Shown: one piece after another, positions 32,713 through 40,938 of the stretch
Numbering within the stretch: position 1 is the first letter of the stretch
How the letters are laid out: each line of letters opens with the position of its first letter
NCBI RefSeq assembly: GCF_022063185.1
Contig: NZ_CP091913.1
Location: forward strand, 6,177,141-6,241,140
Direction of reading: 5' to 3'
Source: Nostoc sp. UHCC 0870
GTDB lineage: Bacteria > Cyanobacteriota > Cyanobacteriia > Cyanobacteriales > Nostocaceae
DNA length: 64,000 nt
Made by a program: the position numbers and the translations under genes
Notes under the pieces: generated by a model
What the model was told of the DNA's origin: nothing
The model's database searches: none
Seen by the model: only the letters and a program-made list of their open reading frames with translations

Positions 32713-32824
32713 TTAATCATAAGTCAGAATTAACCCAAGCTTTATCTCTGAATACATACTCTAAATTCTGCCTTAAATGTAGGATTTAACTCAATAATAT
32801 TTTGATTAATTAAGAGGATAAAAA

Positions 32825-34000
32825 ATGCTAAAAATTATTCTTGGACATAGTGATGACCCTGATGCTCAAGGAGCAATTGAAGAAGTTTTAGAACAATGTG
32901 TTAGTGATTTAAGTAATTTAGCAGACATTCCACCCAAAGCGGGTATTTTGTTTGCAGCTATTGATTTTGATCATGCTTTGATTCTTCAAGAAATTAACCA
33001 AGTATTTCCAGGAATTGACTTAATAGGTTGTACTACAGATGGTGAAATATCTTCAATTTTAGGGTTTCAACAAGATTCTTTAACATTGATGCTTTTTTGC
33101 TCCGACACTGTAGAAATTCGTGCTGGTGTGGGATATGGAGCAAAAGAAAACCCTTTGACTGCGGCTCACCAAGCTGTGCAACAAGCAACTGAGAACTGCA
33201 CAACAGCCGCTAAATTATGTATACCTCTACCAGCTAGCTATCTAATAGATGGTTCAACGACTAATGGCGGGTTAATTCTCGAAGGATTGAAGTTGGCTTT
33301 GGGTTCTCAGATACCAATTTTAGGTGGGACAGCCGGAGATCAATTTAGATTTCAAACTACTTATCAATTTTTCCGCAACGAAGTTTTGACAGATGCTTTA
33401 CCTATTCTGATTTTTTCTGGAGATATTCTCTTATCATATGGTACTGGCTGCGGCTGGCAACCAATTGGACGCAAGAGTATTGTTACGAAAGCTCAGGGAA
33501 CAGTCCTTTACGAAATTGATGGTGTATCAGCACTAGAATTTTATCAGCGATATTTAGGCGATCGCCAGCCAACGGCGGAAAATCCTTTAGCAGTGTATGA
33601 AGGCGATAGCGATCGCTATTATATGCGAGTCCCGAATACAGTTGATTCTCAAACTGGCAGCATCAATTTTTTGGGAGATGTACCAGAACAAGCCATAGTT
33701 CAGATGACAGACTTCAATCGCGATGAAATTCTTCATGGCGTTGAGACTTCACTTCAAACTGCCTTAGAACGGTATCCTGGAACAGAACCAGATGCCATCT
33801 TGCTATTTTCCTGTTGCTGTCGTCGTTGGTTATTAGGCACAAAAGCTAAAGAAGAATATCAACGTGTAAAAACAGAACTCGCCAAAGCAATACCTATTTG
33901 TGGATTCTATACCTACGGTGAATTTGCACCCCTAGAAGCACAGGGTTCAACTTACTATCACCAAGAGACCTTTGTTACCCTGCTGCTAGGAACAAAATAA
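32825..34000 (+). CDS. FIST-domain sensory protein
   Basis: A 391-residue protein made of FIST_N and FIST_C domains. Typical parts are LIGCTTDGEISS (about residues 69-80), GLKLALGSQIPILGGTAGDQ (about 155-174), VLTDALPILIFSGD, and in the C-terminal domain VLYEIDGVSALEFYQRYLGD and LLFSCCCRRWLLG followed by ICGFYTYGEFAP. FIST domains are thought to bind small ligands, perhaps amino acids, in signal transduction. It has no membrane segment. Only 6 bases separate it from the histidine kinase, so they form one operon and probably one signalling pair. Confidence 0.88.
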   Translation: MLKIILGHSDDPDAQGAIEEVLEQCVSDLSNLADIPPKAGILFAAIDFDHALILQEINQVFPGIDLIGCTTDGEISSILGFQQDSLTLMLFCSDTVEIRAGVGYGAKENPLTAAHQAVQQATENCTTAAKLCIPLPASYLIDGSTTNGGLILEGLKLALGSQIPILGGTAGDQFRFQTTYQFFRNEVLTDALPILIFSGDILLSYGTGCGWQPIGRKSIVTKAQGTVLYEIDGVSALEFYQRYLGDRQPTAENPLAVYEGDSDRYYMRVPNTVDSQTGSINFLGDVPEQAIVQMTDFNRDEILHGVETSLQTALERYPGTEPDAILLFSCCCRRWLLGTKAKEEYQRVKTELAKAIPICGFYTYGEFAPLEAQGSTYYHQETFVTLLLGTK

Positions 34001-34006
34001 AGGATT

Positions 34007-35086
34007 ATGTCAGAGATAGACTACGAGAGCAGACTTAAGGAATTAGAAAAAACTGTTCGGATTCTGAAAAAAAAACTAGACCGTTCTGAGGCTGATCGTG
34101 AACAATTGGAGAATGCCAGTGAATTGAGAGAAGCAGTTCTCAAAAATGTCATTCGAGAGTTGGAAGAATCACAAACTGCTTTAGAAAATCGGAGTAAAGA
34201 GCTAGAAACCACTCTTGGTAATCTTAAAGCTTTACAACTCAAACTAGTGGAATCTGAGAAAATGTCTGCTCTCGGAGTTTTAGTTGCCGGAATTGCTCAC
34301 GAAATTAATAACCCAGTCAGTTTTATTTACGGTAATTTGAATTATGCTAATGATTATTTTCAAGATTTACTAAGTTTAGTAGAACTTTATCAGCAGTATT
34401 ACCCCGAACCAGTAGCTGCGATTGAACAAAAAATCCTCGCAATTGAGCTTGATTTTCTTAAAGAAGATTCAGAAAAACTTTTCCAATCTATGACGGGAGG
34501 CGCAGAACGCATCTGCGAGATTGTTAAATCACTACGGACATTCTCTCGCCTAGATGAAGCCGATTTTAAAGCAGTCAATATTCATGATGGTATTGACAGT
34601 ACATTAGTAATTTTAAATAACCGTCTCAAACCATCACCTGATAATTTATATGGTATTGAAATTATTCGCAATTATGGGAAATTACCATTAATAGAATGTT
34701 ATGCTGGACAACTTAATCAAGTATTTATGAATATCCTGGCTAATGCAACTGATGCTTTAGAAGAGCAAGTTATCAAGCACAAACAAAAGCATAATCAAGA
34801 TTTATTAACTCCTAAAATTAATATTTGTACTAAAGTTATTGATCATGATTGGATAGAGATTAGTATTGCTGATAATGGTCTAGGCATTGACGAGCAAGTG
34901 CAGGCAAAATTATTTGATCCATTCTTTACAACTAAAGATGTTGGTAAAGGTACAGGGTTAGGTTTATCTATTAGCTATCGTATTATTATTGAATTGCATG
35001 GTGGTAAATTAAAATGCCATTCCCAACCAGGAGAAGGAGCAAAATTTATCATTCAAATTCCTATTCGACAATCTACACTCCAGTAA
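34007..35086 (+). CDS. Soluble sensor histidine kinase with a coiled-coil N-terminus
   Basis: A 359-residue kinase. Residues 1-85 are an uninterrupted coiled coil (RLKELEKTVRILKKKLD onward). The phospho-acceptor is H98 in VAGIAHEINNP. The ATP-binding domain has the N box QVFMNILANATDAL (around 238-251), G1 DNGLGI (289-294), the F box FDPFFTTK and G2 GKGTGLGLSI. No membrane helix, PAS or GAF domain is present. Sensing must therefore come from a partner, most simply the FIST protein encoded 6 bases upstream. No response regulator is adjacent. Confidence 0.9.
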   Translation: MSEIDYESRLKELEKTVRILKKKLDRSEADREQLENASELREAVLKNVIRELEESQTALENRSKELETTLGNLKALQLKLVESEKMSALGVLVAGIAHEINNPVSFIYGNLNYANDYFQDLLSLVELYQQYYPEPVAAIEQKILAIELDFLKEDSEKLFQSMTGGAERICEIVKSLRTFSRLDEADFKAVNIHDGIDSTLVILNNRLKPSPDNLYGIEIIRNYGKLPLIECYAGQLNQVFMNILANATDALEEQVIKHKQKHNQDLLTPKINICTKVIDHDWIEISIADNGLGIDEQVQAKLFDPFFTTKDVGKGTGLGLSISYRIIIELHGGKLKCHSQPGEGAKFIIQIPIRQSTLQ

Positions 35087-35117
35087 ATAGAATGACGTAA
35101 TTAAATATAAGATAGAC

Positions 35118-35152
35118 CTAACCCCCAACCCCTTCCCTTGTAGGGAAGGGGG
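35118..35152. repeat. Inverted element CCCCTTCCCT/AGGGAAGGGG
   Basis: CCTAACCCCCAACCCCTTCC followed by a three-base loop and AGGGAAGGGGG. It resembles the outer element inserted in the M16 gene (26491-26551) and, less closely, that at 42441-42473. It lies just after the histidine kinase and may act as a terminator. Confidence 0.75.
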
Positions 35153-35199
35153 AATATATAGAGACCGCCAACATTCCATTTCCTAACCTACGGGAACGC

Positions 35200-35275
35200 T
35201 GGCGCGAACGCTTTGCTCAGGACTGCATACTCTTACAGAGTTCGCGGTAGCGTTGCGTAGCAAAGCAAGCTACAA
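35200..35275. repeat. Cluster of small GC-rich dispersed repeats
   Basis: GCTGGCGCGAACGCTTTGCT and TTCGCGGTAGCGTTGCGTAG, then CAAAGCAAGCTAC. They are of the class found inside tnpB. Non-coding spacer between two convergent genes. Confidence 0.55.
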
Positions 35276-35308
35276 CATGACATCGAACAAACCTTTTCAA
35301 ACAACATC

Positions 35309-36952
35309 TTACAATTCACAACTTAACTCACCGGCTTTTTGGCTAAAGCGGCTGTTTTCTCTGTAGTCTACAGGGCAATCAATGACGGCAGGAACGTCTT
35401 GGGCTAAGGCTTCTTTGAGTATAGGAATTAAATCTAAAGCTGATTCAACTCGATAACCTTTTAAGCCCATACTTTCGGCTAATTTGACAAAATCTGGGTT
35501 GCCAAAATGCACAAAAGATGATTGTCCTTTACCAAATTGATTCTCTTGTTTCCACTCAATTAAACCGTAGCCGCCATCATTAAAAATTAAGGTGACAAAT
35601 GGTGTACCAACACGCAAGGCTGTTTCTAATTCTTGGCAATTCATCATAAAGCCACCGTCGCCGGTTGCTGCTACAACTTTGCGGTTAGGATGCACAAGTT
35701 TTGCCGCTAAAGCACCAGGAATTGCTATCCCCATTGCAGCGAAGCCATTAGAAATTAAGCAAGTATTGGGACTATGACAATGATAATGGCGAGCAATCCA
35801 CATTTTATGCGCGCCTACATCAGAAATTACAATATCATCTGGCCCCATGACTTGCCGCAAGTCATAAATTAATTTTTGCGGTTTAATGGGATATCCTTCA
35901 TCGTTGGCATATTGTTCGTAATCAGCCCGAATTTCTTCCCGTAAACTAATGGCGTAGGGTTTGGGTTTTCCTTGACGATCTGCTACTTTTAAAATCTCAG
36001 CGAGGGAATCAGAAATATCCCCAATTATTTCTACATTGGGAATATAACTGCTATCAATTTCGGCGGAACTTGCCCCAATATGGATGATGGGAATATTCCC
36101 TTCTGGATTCCATTTTTTGGGTGAAAATTCAATTAAATCATAGCCGATCGCAATGACTAAATCTGTATTATCAAAACCACAGGTAATAAAATCTCTTTGT
36201 TGTAATCCTACTGACCATAAAGCCAAAGGATGAGTATAGGGAATCACACCTTTACCCATGAAGGTATTAGCAACAGGGATATTCATCTGGGTAGCAAATT
36301 GCGTGACAGCATCACTAGCTTGAGCGCGAATTGCTCCATTTCCGACTAAAATTAGGGGGTTAACTGCCTGAGAAATCGCGGCTGCGGCTGCCCGAATACT
36401 AGCAAAAGAAGCGTAGGTTTTCTCGATATTATCTTTACGCAATGGTTTGCCCTCTACGGGCATTGCGGCAATATTTTCTGGTAAATCTATATGCACTGCA
36501 CCGGGTTTTTCTGTTTGCGATCGCTTGAAGGCTTTCCGCACAACTTCTGGTGTAATACTCGGTCTGACTATCTGTTTATTCCACTTAGTTACAGGGGCAA
36601 ACATTGCCACTAAATCTAAGTATTGGTGGGATTCAATGTGCATTCTATCTGTTCCCACCTGTCCAGTAATTGCCACCAATGGCGCACCGTCTAGATTTGC
36701 ATCTGCTACACCAGTCATTAAATTTGTTGCCCCAGGCCCAAGTGTAGAAAGACACACTCCAGCTTTTCCTGTCAATCGTCCGTAGACATCGGCCATGAAG
36801 GCCGCACCCTGTTCATGACGTGTGGTAATAAATTTAATAGATGAATGTTTAAGTGCTTCTAAAACGTGCAAATTCTCTTCGCCAGGGAGTCCAAAAACAT
36901 ACTGTACCCCTTCATTTTCCAAACACTGTACTAATAGTTCTGCCGTATTCAT
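35309..36952 (-). CDS. ThDP enzyme: probable 2-oxoglutarate decarboxylase (annotated usually as acetolactate synthase)
   Basis: A 547-residue thiamine diphosphate enzyme: YVFGLPGEENLHVLEAL, TRHEQGAAFMADVYGR with the activating Glu, STLGPGATNLMTGVADA, and the ThDP/Mg motif GDGGFMMNCQELETALR ending in FNDGGYGLI. By sequence alone it resembles acetolactate synthase. The gene directly upstream encodes succinate semialdehyde dehydrogenase. That pair is the arrangement known in Synechococcus PCC 7002 and Anabaena, where the enzyme decarboxylates 2-oxoglutarate to succinate semialdehyde. I chose the ATG at 36952 with GAGGAATGTAAA before it; the longer frame is repeat-derived. Confidence 0.85.
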   Translation of the reverse strand: MNTAELLVQCLENEGVQYVFGLPGEENLHVLEALKHSSIKFITTRHEQGAAFMADVYGRLTGKAGVCLSTLGPGATNLMTGVADANLDGAPLVAITGQVGTDRMHIESHQYLDLVAMFAPVTKWNKQIVRPSITPEVVRKAFKRSQTEKPGAVHIDLPENIAAMPVEGKPLRKDNIEKTYASFASIRAAAAAISQAVNPLILVGNGAIRAQASDAVTQFATQMNIPVANTFMGKGVIPYTHPLALWSVGLQQRDFITCGFDNTDLVIAIGYDLIEFSPKKWNPEGNIPIIHIGASSAEIDSSYIPNVEIIGDISDSLAEILKVADRQGKPKPYAISLREEIRADYEQYANDEGYPIKPQKLIYDLRQVMGPDDIVISDVGAHKMWIARHYHCHSPNTCLISNGFAAMGIAIPGALAAKLVHPNRKVVAATGDGGFMMNCQELETALRVGTPFVTLIFNDGGYGLIEWKQENQFGKGQSSFVHFGNPDFVKLAESMGLKGYRVESALDLIPILKEALAQDVPAVIDCPVDYRENSRFSQKAGELSCEL

Positions 36953-37046
36953 TTTACATTCCTCATGTGGTTGGGGACTGGGGACTGGGAACTGGGGATT
37001 GGGAAGAAAAAGCAATACGTAATCCCCAGTACCTAATACCTAATCC

Positions 37047-38414
37047 CTATTTGACCCAAACTGTTTTAACATTTACGAACTCATGTATGCCTTGAATGCT
37101 TAGTTCTCGTCCATACCCAGAACGCTTAATGCCACCAAATGGTAGTCGGGGGTCGGATTTAACTAAGCTGTTAATAAATACTGCGCCTGCTTCTATTTCT
37201 GTAATTAAGCGATCGCGTTCTTGGTCGTTGGTTGTCCAAGCACTTGCACCTAAACCAAAGGGTGTAGCATTTGCTAGTTTAATCGCAGTATCTATATCTG
37301 GCACACGGAATAATAAAGCTACTGGCCCAAAAAATTCTTCTTGGGCAATCTGTGAGTCAACAGGGATATCTATGATAATGGTTGGTGGATAAAAGTTGCC
37401 AGGCATATCTGCTAAAGGATGCCCACCTGTTAAGACTTTTCCCCCACTTTTGACAGCAACTTGTACTTGTTGGTGTAAATCTTGGAGAAGATCAGGTGTT
37501 GCTAAAGGGCCTAAGTCGGTGTCGGGAAGCATGGGATCACCAACTTTTAAGGCTGTGAATTTTTCTAACAGTAGTTTCTCAAATTTATCTGCGATCGCCT
37601 CGGCGACAATAAAGCGTTTGGCTGCAATACAAGATTGACCATTATTTAACATCCGTGCGGCTGTCGCGGCGGTTACTGCTGTTTCTAAATCAGCACTTTC
37701 TAAGACAATAAATGGGTCACTTCCTCCCAATTCCAAAACTGTTTTTTTAATCTGTTTTCCTGCCGCCGCCGCTAGGGATGCACCGGCTGGTTCGCTTCCG
37801 GTTAAAGTAGCGGCTTTTACCCGGTCATCTGCCATTAAATCAGCAACTTTAGCTGCACCGATTAATAAAGTCTGAAATGCACCTTCAGGAAAACCCGCCC
37901 GTTGCATGATATCTGCAATAGCTAAAGCGCACTGTGGCACATTAGAAGCGTGTTTGAGTAAGCCGACATTACCCGCCATCAGTGTCGGCGCGGCAAACCT
38001 GAACACCTGCCAGAAGGGGAAATTCCACGGCATAACGGCGAGAATTATACCCAATGGTTGGTAGCGGACAAAACTATGACTAGCATCAGTTTTTACCGAG
38101 ACATCAGCCATAAAATCGGCAGCATTTTCAGCGTAGTAACGGCAAACTAAAGCGCATTTTTCGACTTCTGCGATCGCAGCTTTGTAAGGCTTGCCCATTT
38201 CTAGAGTCATGATTTTAGCGAAATCAGCCTTGTCTTGCTCTAGAATTGACGCAGCTGCATTTAACCACTGCGATCGCTGTGTAAAACTCGTCTGACGGTA
38301 CTGTATAAAAGCCTGTTGTGCCAAATCTAATTTAGTGGCAATTTCTGCATCATTGAGTGGCTCAAAGGTTTTGAGCGTTTCCCCAGTAGCGGGATTGATA
38401 GTGGCGATCGCCAT
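37047..38414 (-). CDS. gabD: Succinate semialdehyde dehydrogenase
   Basis: A 455-residue aldehyde dehydrogenase. Motifs: VMPWNFPFWQVFRFAAPTL, NVGLLKHASNVP, LTGSEPAGASLAAAAG, the catalytic Glu in LELGGSDPFIVL and the catalytic Cys in MLNNGQSCIAAKRFIV, ending SVFINSLVKSDPRLPFGGIKRSG-like (GAVFINSLVKSDPRLPFGGI). The short, YneI/Sad-like form fits succinate semialdehyde. It is followed 94 bases on by the 2-oxoglutarate decarboxylase-like gene. Together they convert 2-oxoglutarate to succinate without 2-oxoglutarate dehydrogenase. A GCGATCGCC overlaps the start region. Confidence 0.9.
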   Translation of the reverse strand: MAIATINPATGETLKTFEPLNDAEIATKLDLAQQAFIQYRQTSFTQRSQWLNAAASILEQDKADFAKIMTLEMGKPYKAAIAEVEKCALVCRYYAENAADFMADVSVKTDASHSFVRYQPLGIILAVMPWNFPFWQVFRFAAPTLMAGNVGLLKHASNVPQCALAIADIMQRAGFPEGAFQTLLIGAAKVADLMADDRVKAATLTGSEPAGASLAAAAGKQIKKTVLELGGSDPFIVLESADLETAVTAATAARMLNNGQSCIAAKRFIVAEAIADKFEKLLLEKFTALKVGDPMLPDTDLGPLATPDLLQDLHQQVQVAVKSGGKVLTGGHPLADMPGNFYPPTIIIDIPVDSQIAQEEFFGPVALLFRVPDIDTAIKLANATPFGLGASAWTTNDQERDRLITEIEAGAVFINSLVKSDPRLPFGGIKRSGYGRELSIQGIHEFVNVKTVWVK

Positions 38415-38582
38415 TGCCTGACCTCCCGTTTTAAAATAGCTTGAGGTAGCTTCTTAGTTTTACACACATCTCTTGAGGAAGCCACCACCCAAATTCTAGT
38501 CTTTTGGCAAAGGCTTAGTCTCTCCAACTTAAAATCTCGCAATTAAAATTACACTAATTTTCTCAGTAATAATCTAATATCT

Positions 38583-38651
38583 TCTCTGTGTTTCTGTGTC
38601 TCTGTGTTAAAAAAATTCTCTTTTCACCACAGAGACACAGAGACACAGAGA
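38583..38651. repeat. Inverted repeat with 24-bp arms built from CAGAGACA units
   Basis: TCTCTGTGTTTCTGTGTCTC continues to TGTG at 38606; the arm at 38628-38651 is its reverse complement with one mismatch. The spacer is TTAAAAAAATTCTC-like. A strong hairpin or repeat element, between convergent spacers of gabD and the cyclase. Confidence 0.8.
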
Positions 38652-38686
38652 TAAATAGTTAAAATACTTAACCCTAAATCATCGGA

Positions 38687-40327
38687 CTAATGATTAATAA
38701 TTGCCGTTAAATTATGCAATTTTGTTTGATAAATTTTGACTGATCTATCAATACCTTTAAAGCGATAATCTCCCATTTCTTGGAAGTCTTCAGGTTGTGA
38801 AAGTAATTGATAGGTAGCTTCACTAATAACACATTCACTAGGAGGACAAACTGCTTCCATTCTTGCGGCTAGGTTAATAGTAGCACCTAATGCTGTGTAT
38901 TCTACCCTTTGGGAACTCCCGACATCTCCTACAACTGCTTTACCACTGTTAATCGCAATGCGTAATTGTAAGGGTTCATGCCAGAAACCGTTGGTATTGA
39001 GATGTTCTAGGCGAATTAGCATACCTTTAGCGGTGGCTGTGGCGCGATCGGCGTGATCGGCTTGCGGTTCGGGTGCGCCAAAAAATGCCATGATACAATC
39101 ACCGATGTATTTATCTAAAGTGCCGCCACAAGCAAACACTTCTTGTAGCATTTCTTCAAATAAATTATTTAATAATTGCGCGATCGCAGTTGGTGTTAAT
39201 TTCTCAGAAATAGCAGTAAAACCAACTAAATCTGCAAACAAAATACTAATTTCACTTTCCGCAGGTGATAAACGACCATCTGGTAAACCACCGACAGAAA
39301 TCAAATGCTGCACAACTGCCGGTGAATGATAGCGTTCTAAGCGATGACGAATTACTTCTTCAGTTTTGAGTTTTTCTACAAGTAACCAACGTTGTACACT
39401 CGATGCTACAAGATTAGCTAAAGCCGAAAAAAAGCTGAGTTCTTCTTCACCATCTTTTTCCCAATGATAAGAAGACAAATGAGCATCAGCATAAAGTACA
39501 CCCACTACTTTATTTTCATCCCATAAAGGGACAGCCATAGCACTACGAATACCTTTGAGTAAAATGCTTTGTTCACCAGAAAATCTTTCATCTTTTTGGG
39601 TATCAGCAGTTTGAATTACTACTTTTTCTTCAAAGACTTTTTGGCAGATACTCCGACTAATCCAACTACCATCGGCTAAGAGATATTGCTGTTGAGTTTG
39701 GTTTCTAGTACCAGCATTGATTAACTCTAAATTACCGCAACCATGTACATCAATTAATAAAGCCAATCTATCAATACTACTAAGGTAGCGAAATACAACT
39801 TGTTGAACTTGAGAAAAAATTTCTTCTATAGATGCAGCTGCACAAAGGTTTTTGGCTATATCTACTAAGTCTTTGAGCCTGGCAATAGTTTTATTTTTAT
39901 CGCTAATATCACCATCATTACTATTCGCTTCTATCCACTGCTGTTGTAGTTGTTTGACGTTACGAAAAATCGTTCTTTGCTCAGAATTATCTGAAATAGT
40001 TACTGGTTTAAATGGTGGCGGGGGAAGCGGCGAGTTAAATAATACCACCAAATTTACATTACCCAACCAAATTACATCACCATGTTGTAACTTTTGGGCT
40101 TGGCTGACAACTGTTTGATTAACCTGTGTGCCGTTTTTACTACCCAAATCCTCAACTATCCATGTACCATCAGCCGTTTTTACGAGTTGGGCGTGCTTGC
40201 GGGAAACCCCCCCAAAAGGTAGATATAAGTTACATTCTGGCAAACGACCTATTGTGAATACATCTTGATTCACGGTGACAGTTGTTTCTATATCTCCCTG
40301 TTTTAAGTGTAAAGTCAGTTCAGTCAT
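38687..40327 (-). CDS. Adenylate cyclase with FHA and GAF domains
   Basis: A 546-residue class III cyclase. FHA domain at residues 1-98: FTIGRLPECNLYLPFGGVSR, KHAQLV and EDLGSKNGTQVN, a phosphothreonine-binding module. GAF domain at about 150-312, ending AVPLWDENKVVGVLYADAHL. Catalytic domain from about 358: ILFADLVGFTAIS (D366), LDKYIGDCIMAFFGAP (K406, D410) and VEYTALGATINLAARMEA (T478, N485, R489). Lys and Thr at the purine-recognition sites indicate ATP, so the product is cAMP. It links phosphoprotein binding and a GAF ligand to cAMP output. I use the ATG at MTELTL; a TTG 12 codons upstream is less likely. Confidence 0.9.
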   Translation of the reverse strand: MTELTLHLKQGDIETTVTVNQDVFTIGRLPECNLYLPFGGVSRKHAQLVKTADGTWIVEDLGSKNGTQVNQTVVSQAQKLQHGDVIWLGNVNLVVLFNSPLPPPPFKPVTISDNSEQRTIFRNVKQLQQQWIEANSNDGDISDKNKTIARLKDLVDIAKNLCAAASIEEIFSQVQQVVFRYLSSIDRLALLIDVHGCGNLELINAGTRNQTQQQYLLADGSWISRSICQKVFEEKVVIQTADTQKDERFSGEQSILLKGIRSAMAVPLWDENKVVGVLYADAHLSSYHWEKDGEEELSFFSALANLVASSVQRWLLVEKLKTEEVIRHRLERYHSPAVVQHLISVGGLPDGRLSPAESEISILFADLVGFTAISEKLTPTAIAQLLNNLFEEMLQEVFACGGTLDKYIGDCIMAFFGAPEPQADHADRATATAKGMLIRLEHLNTNGFWHEPLQLRIAINSGKAVVGDVGSSQRVEYTALGATINLAARMEAVCPPSECVISEATYQLLSQPEDFQEMGDYRFKGIDRSVKIYQTKLHNLTAIINH

Positions 40328-40363
40328 GGGTGTGATTTGTCTATTTTGGGGTTGGGAGCGCAA

Positions 40364-40938
40364 ACATATCTGGTTTGCAGGATATTTATGAACTCTTTAC
40401 CATTTCTTTATGGCATTGTTCATGGCGATCGACAAGTCTTGGTATTAAATTTTACATATATATCTGTTCTTTTCAGGATTTTTTGGATAATAACCCCGGT
40501 TTCTTAAAGAAGTCGGAGTTCTGTATTGACTTACACAATTTTTCCCACTCACTCAACTGAATCTTCATTATTTGCCAAAATAAATGTATATTTACATTTT
40601 CTTCGTAATATCTTTACACAAAAAATATATATAATTAGGGCGAAATATAAATGGGTGAATAATATTAGAAAAGCACCATCTATTTTGCGTCTCTATCAAG
40701 CATTTTATATAAGACTCATGTTTGATTTTTAAACAGATAAATAGTTCAGTAGGGTGTGTTAGCGACAGCGTAACCCACCTTCCCCAACGCCTTCGGTGCG
40801 TTACGGCTTACGCCTAACACACCCTACTTCTACTTAGATTGTTTCATTAATCAAATCGGATTCCTATATGCTCATTATTGATAATTAATAGCCAAGCATT
40901 AATTCACACATCGCTTACTGCTCAACAGATATTGAAAG
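40364..40938. other. Intergenic region of about 575 bases
   Basis: AT-rich, divergent between the cyclase and the VanZ-type gene. The open frames seen here have no ribosome sites and poor composition. The only structured part is the inverted-repeat element at 40748-40828. Confidence 0.5.
40748..40828. repeat. Miniature element with 15-bp inverted ends
   Basis: AGTAGGGTGTGTTAG and CTAACACACCCTACT are perfect inverted ends. Inside, GCGTAACCCACC and GGTGCGTTACGG suggest further pairing. Its ends share TAGGGTGYGTYAG with the element at 30812-30874. Confidence 0.75.

Larger units (their letters stand above)
32172..32824. other. Repeat-rich intergenic region of 650 bases
   Basis: No gene was found. 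It holds a weak hairpin after folC (AACCCC 32214-32219 / GGGGTT 32237-32242), a 28-bp palindrome-like repeat (32319-32346), and an inverted element with ACCTCTTGCA ends (32604-32712). The last 60 bases before the FIST gene are AT-rich with AGAGGATAAAAA upstream of its ATG as ribosome site. Confidence 0.6.

Noticed and set aside
36952..37015. N-terminal extension of the 2-oxoglutarate decarboxylase-like gene
   Set aside because: The 21 extra codons come from a CCCCAGT-type repeat; the ATG at 36952 has the ribosome site.
40364..40738. Two small open frames between the cyclase and VanZ-type genes
   Set aside because: AT-rich, overlapping each other in different frames, without ribosome sites.
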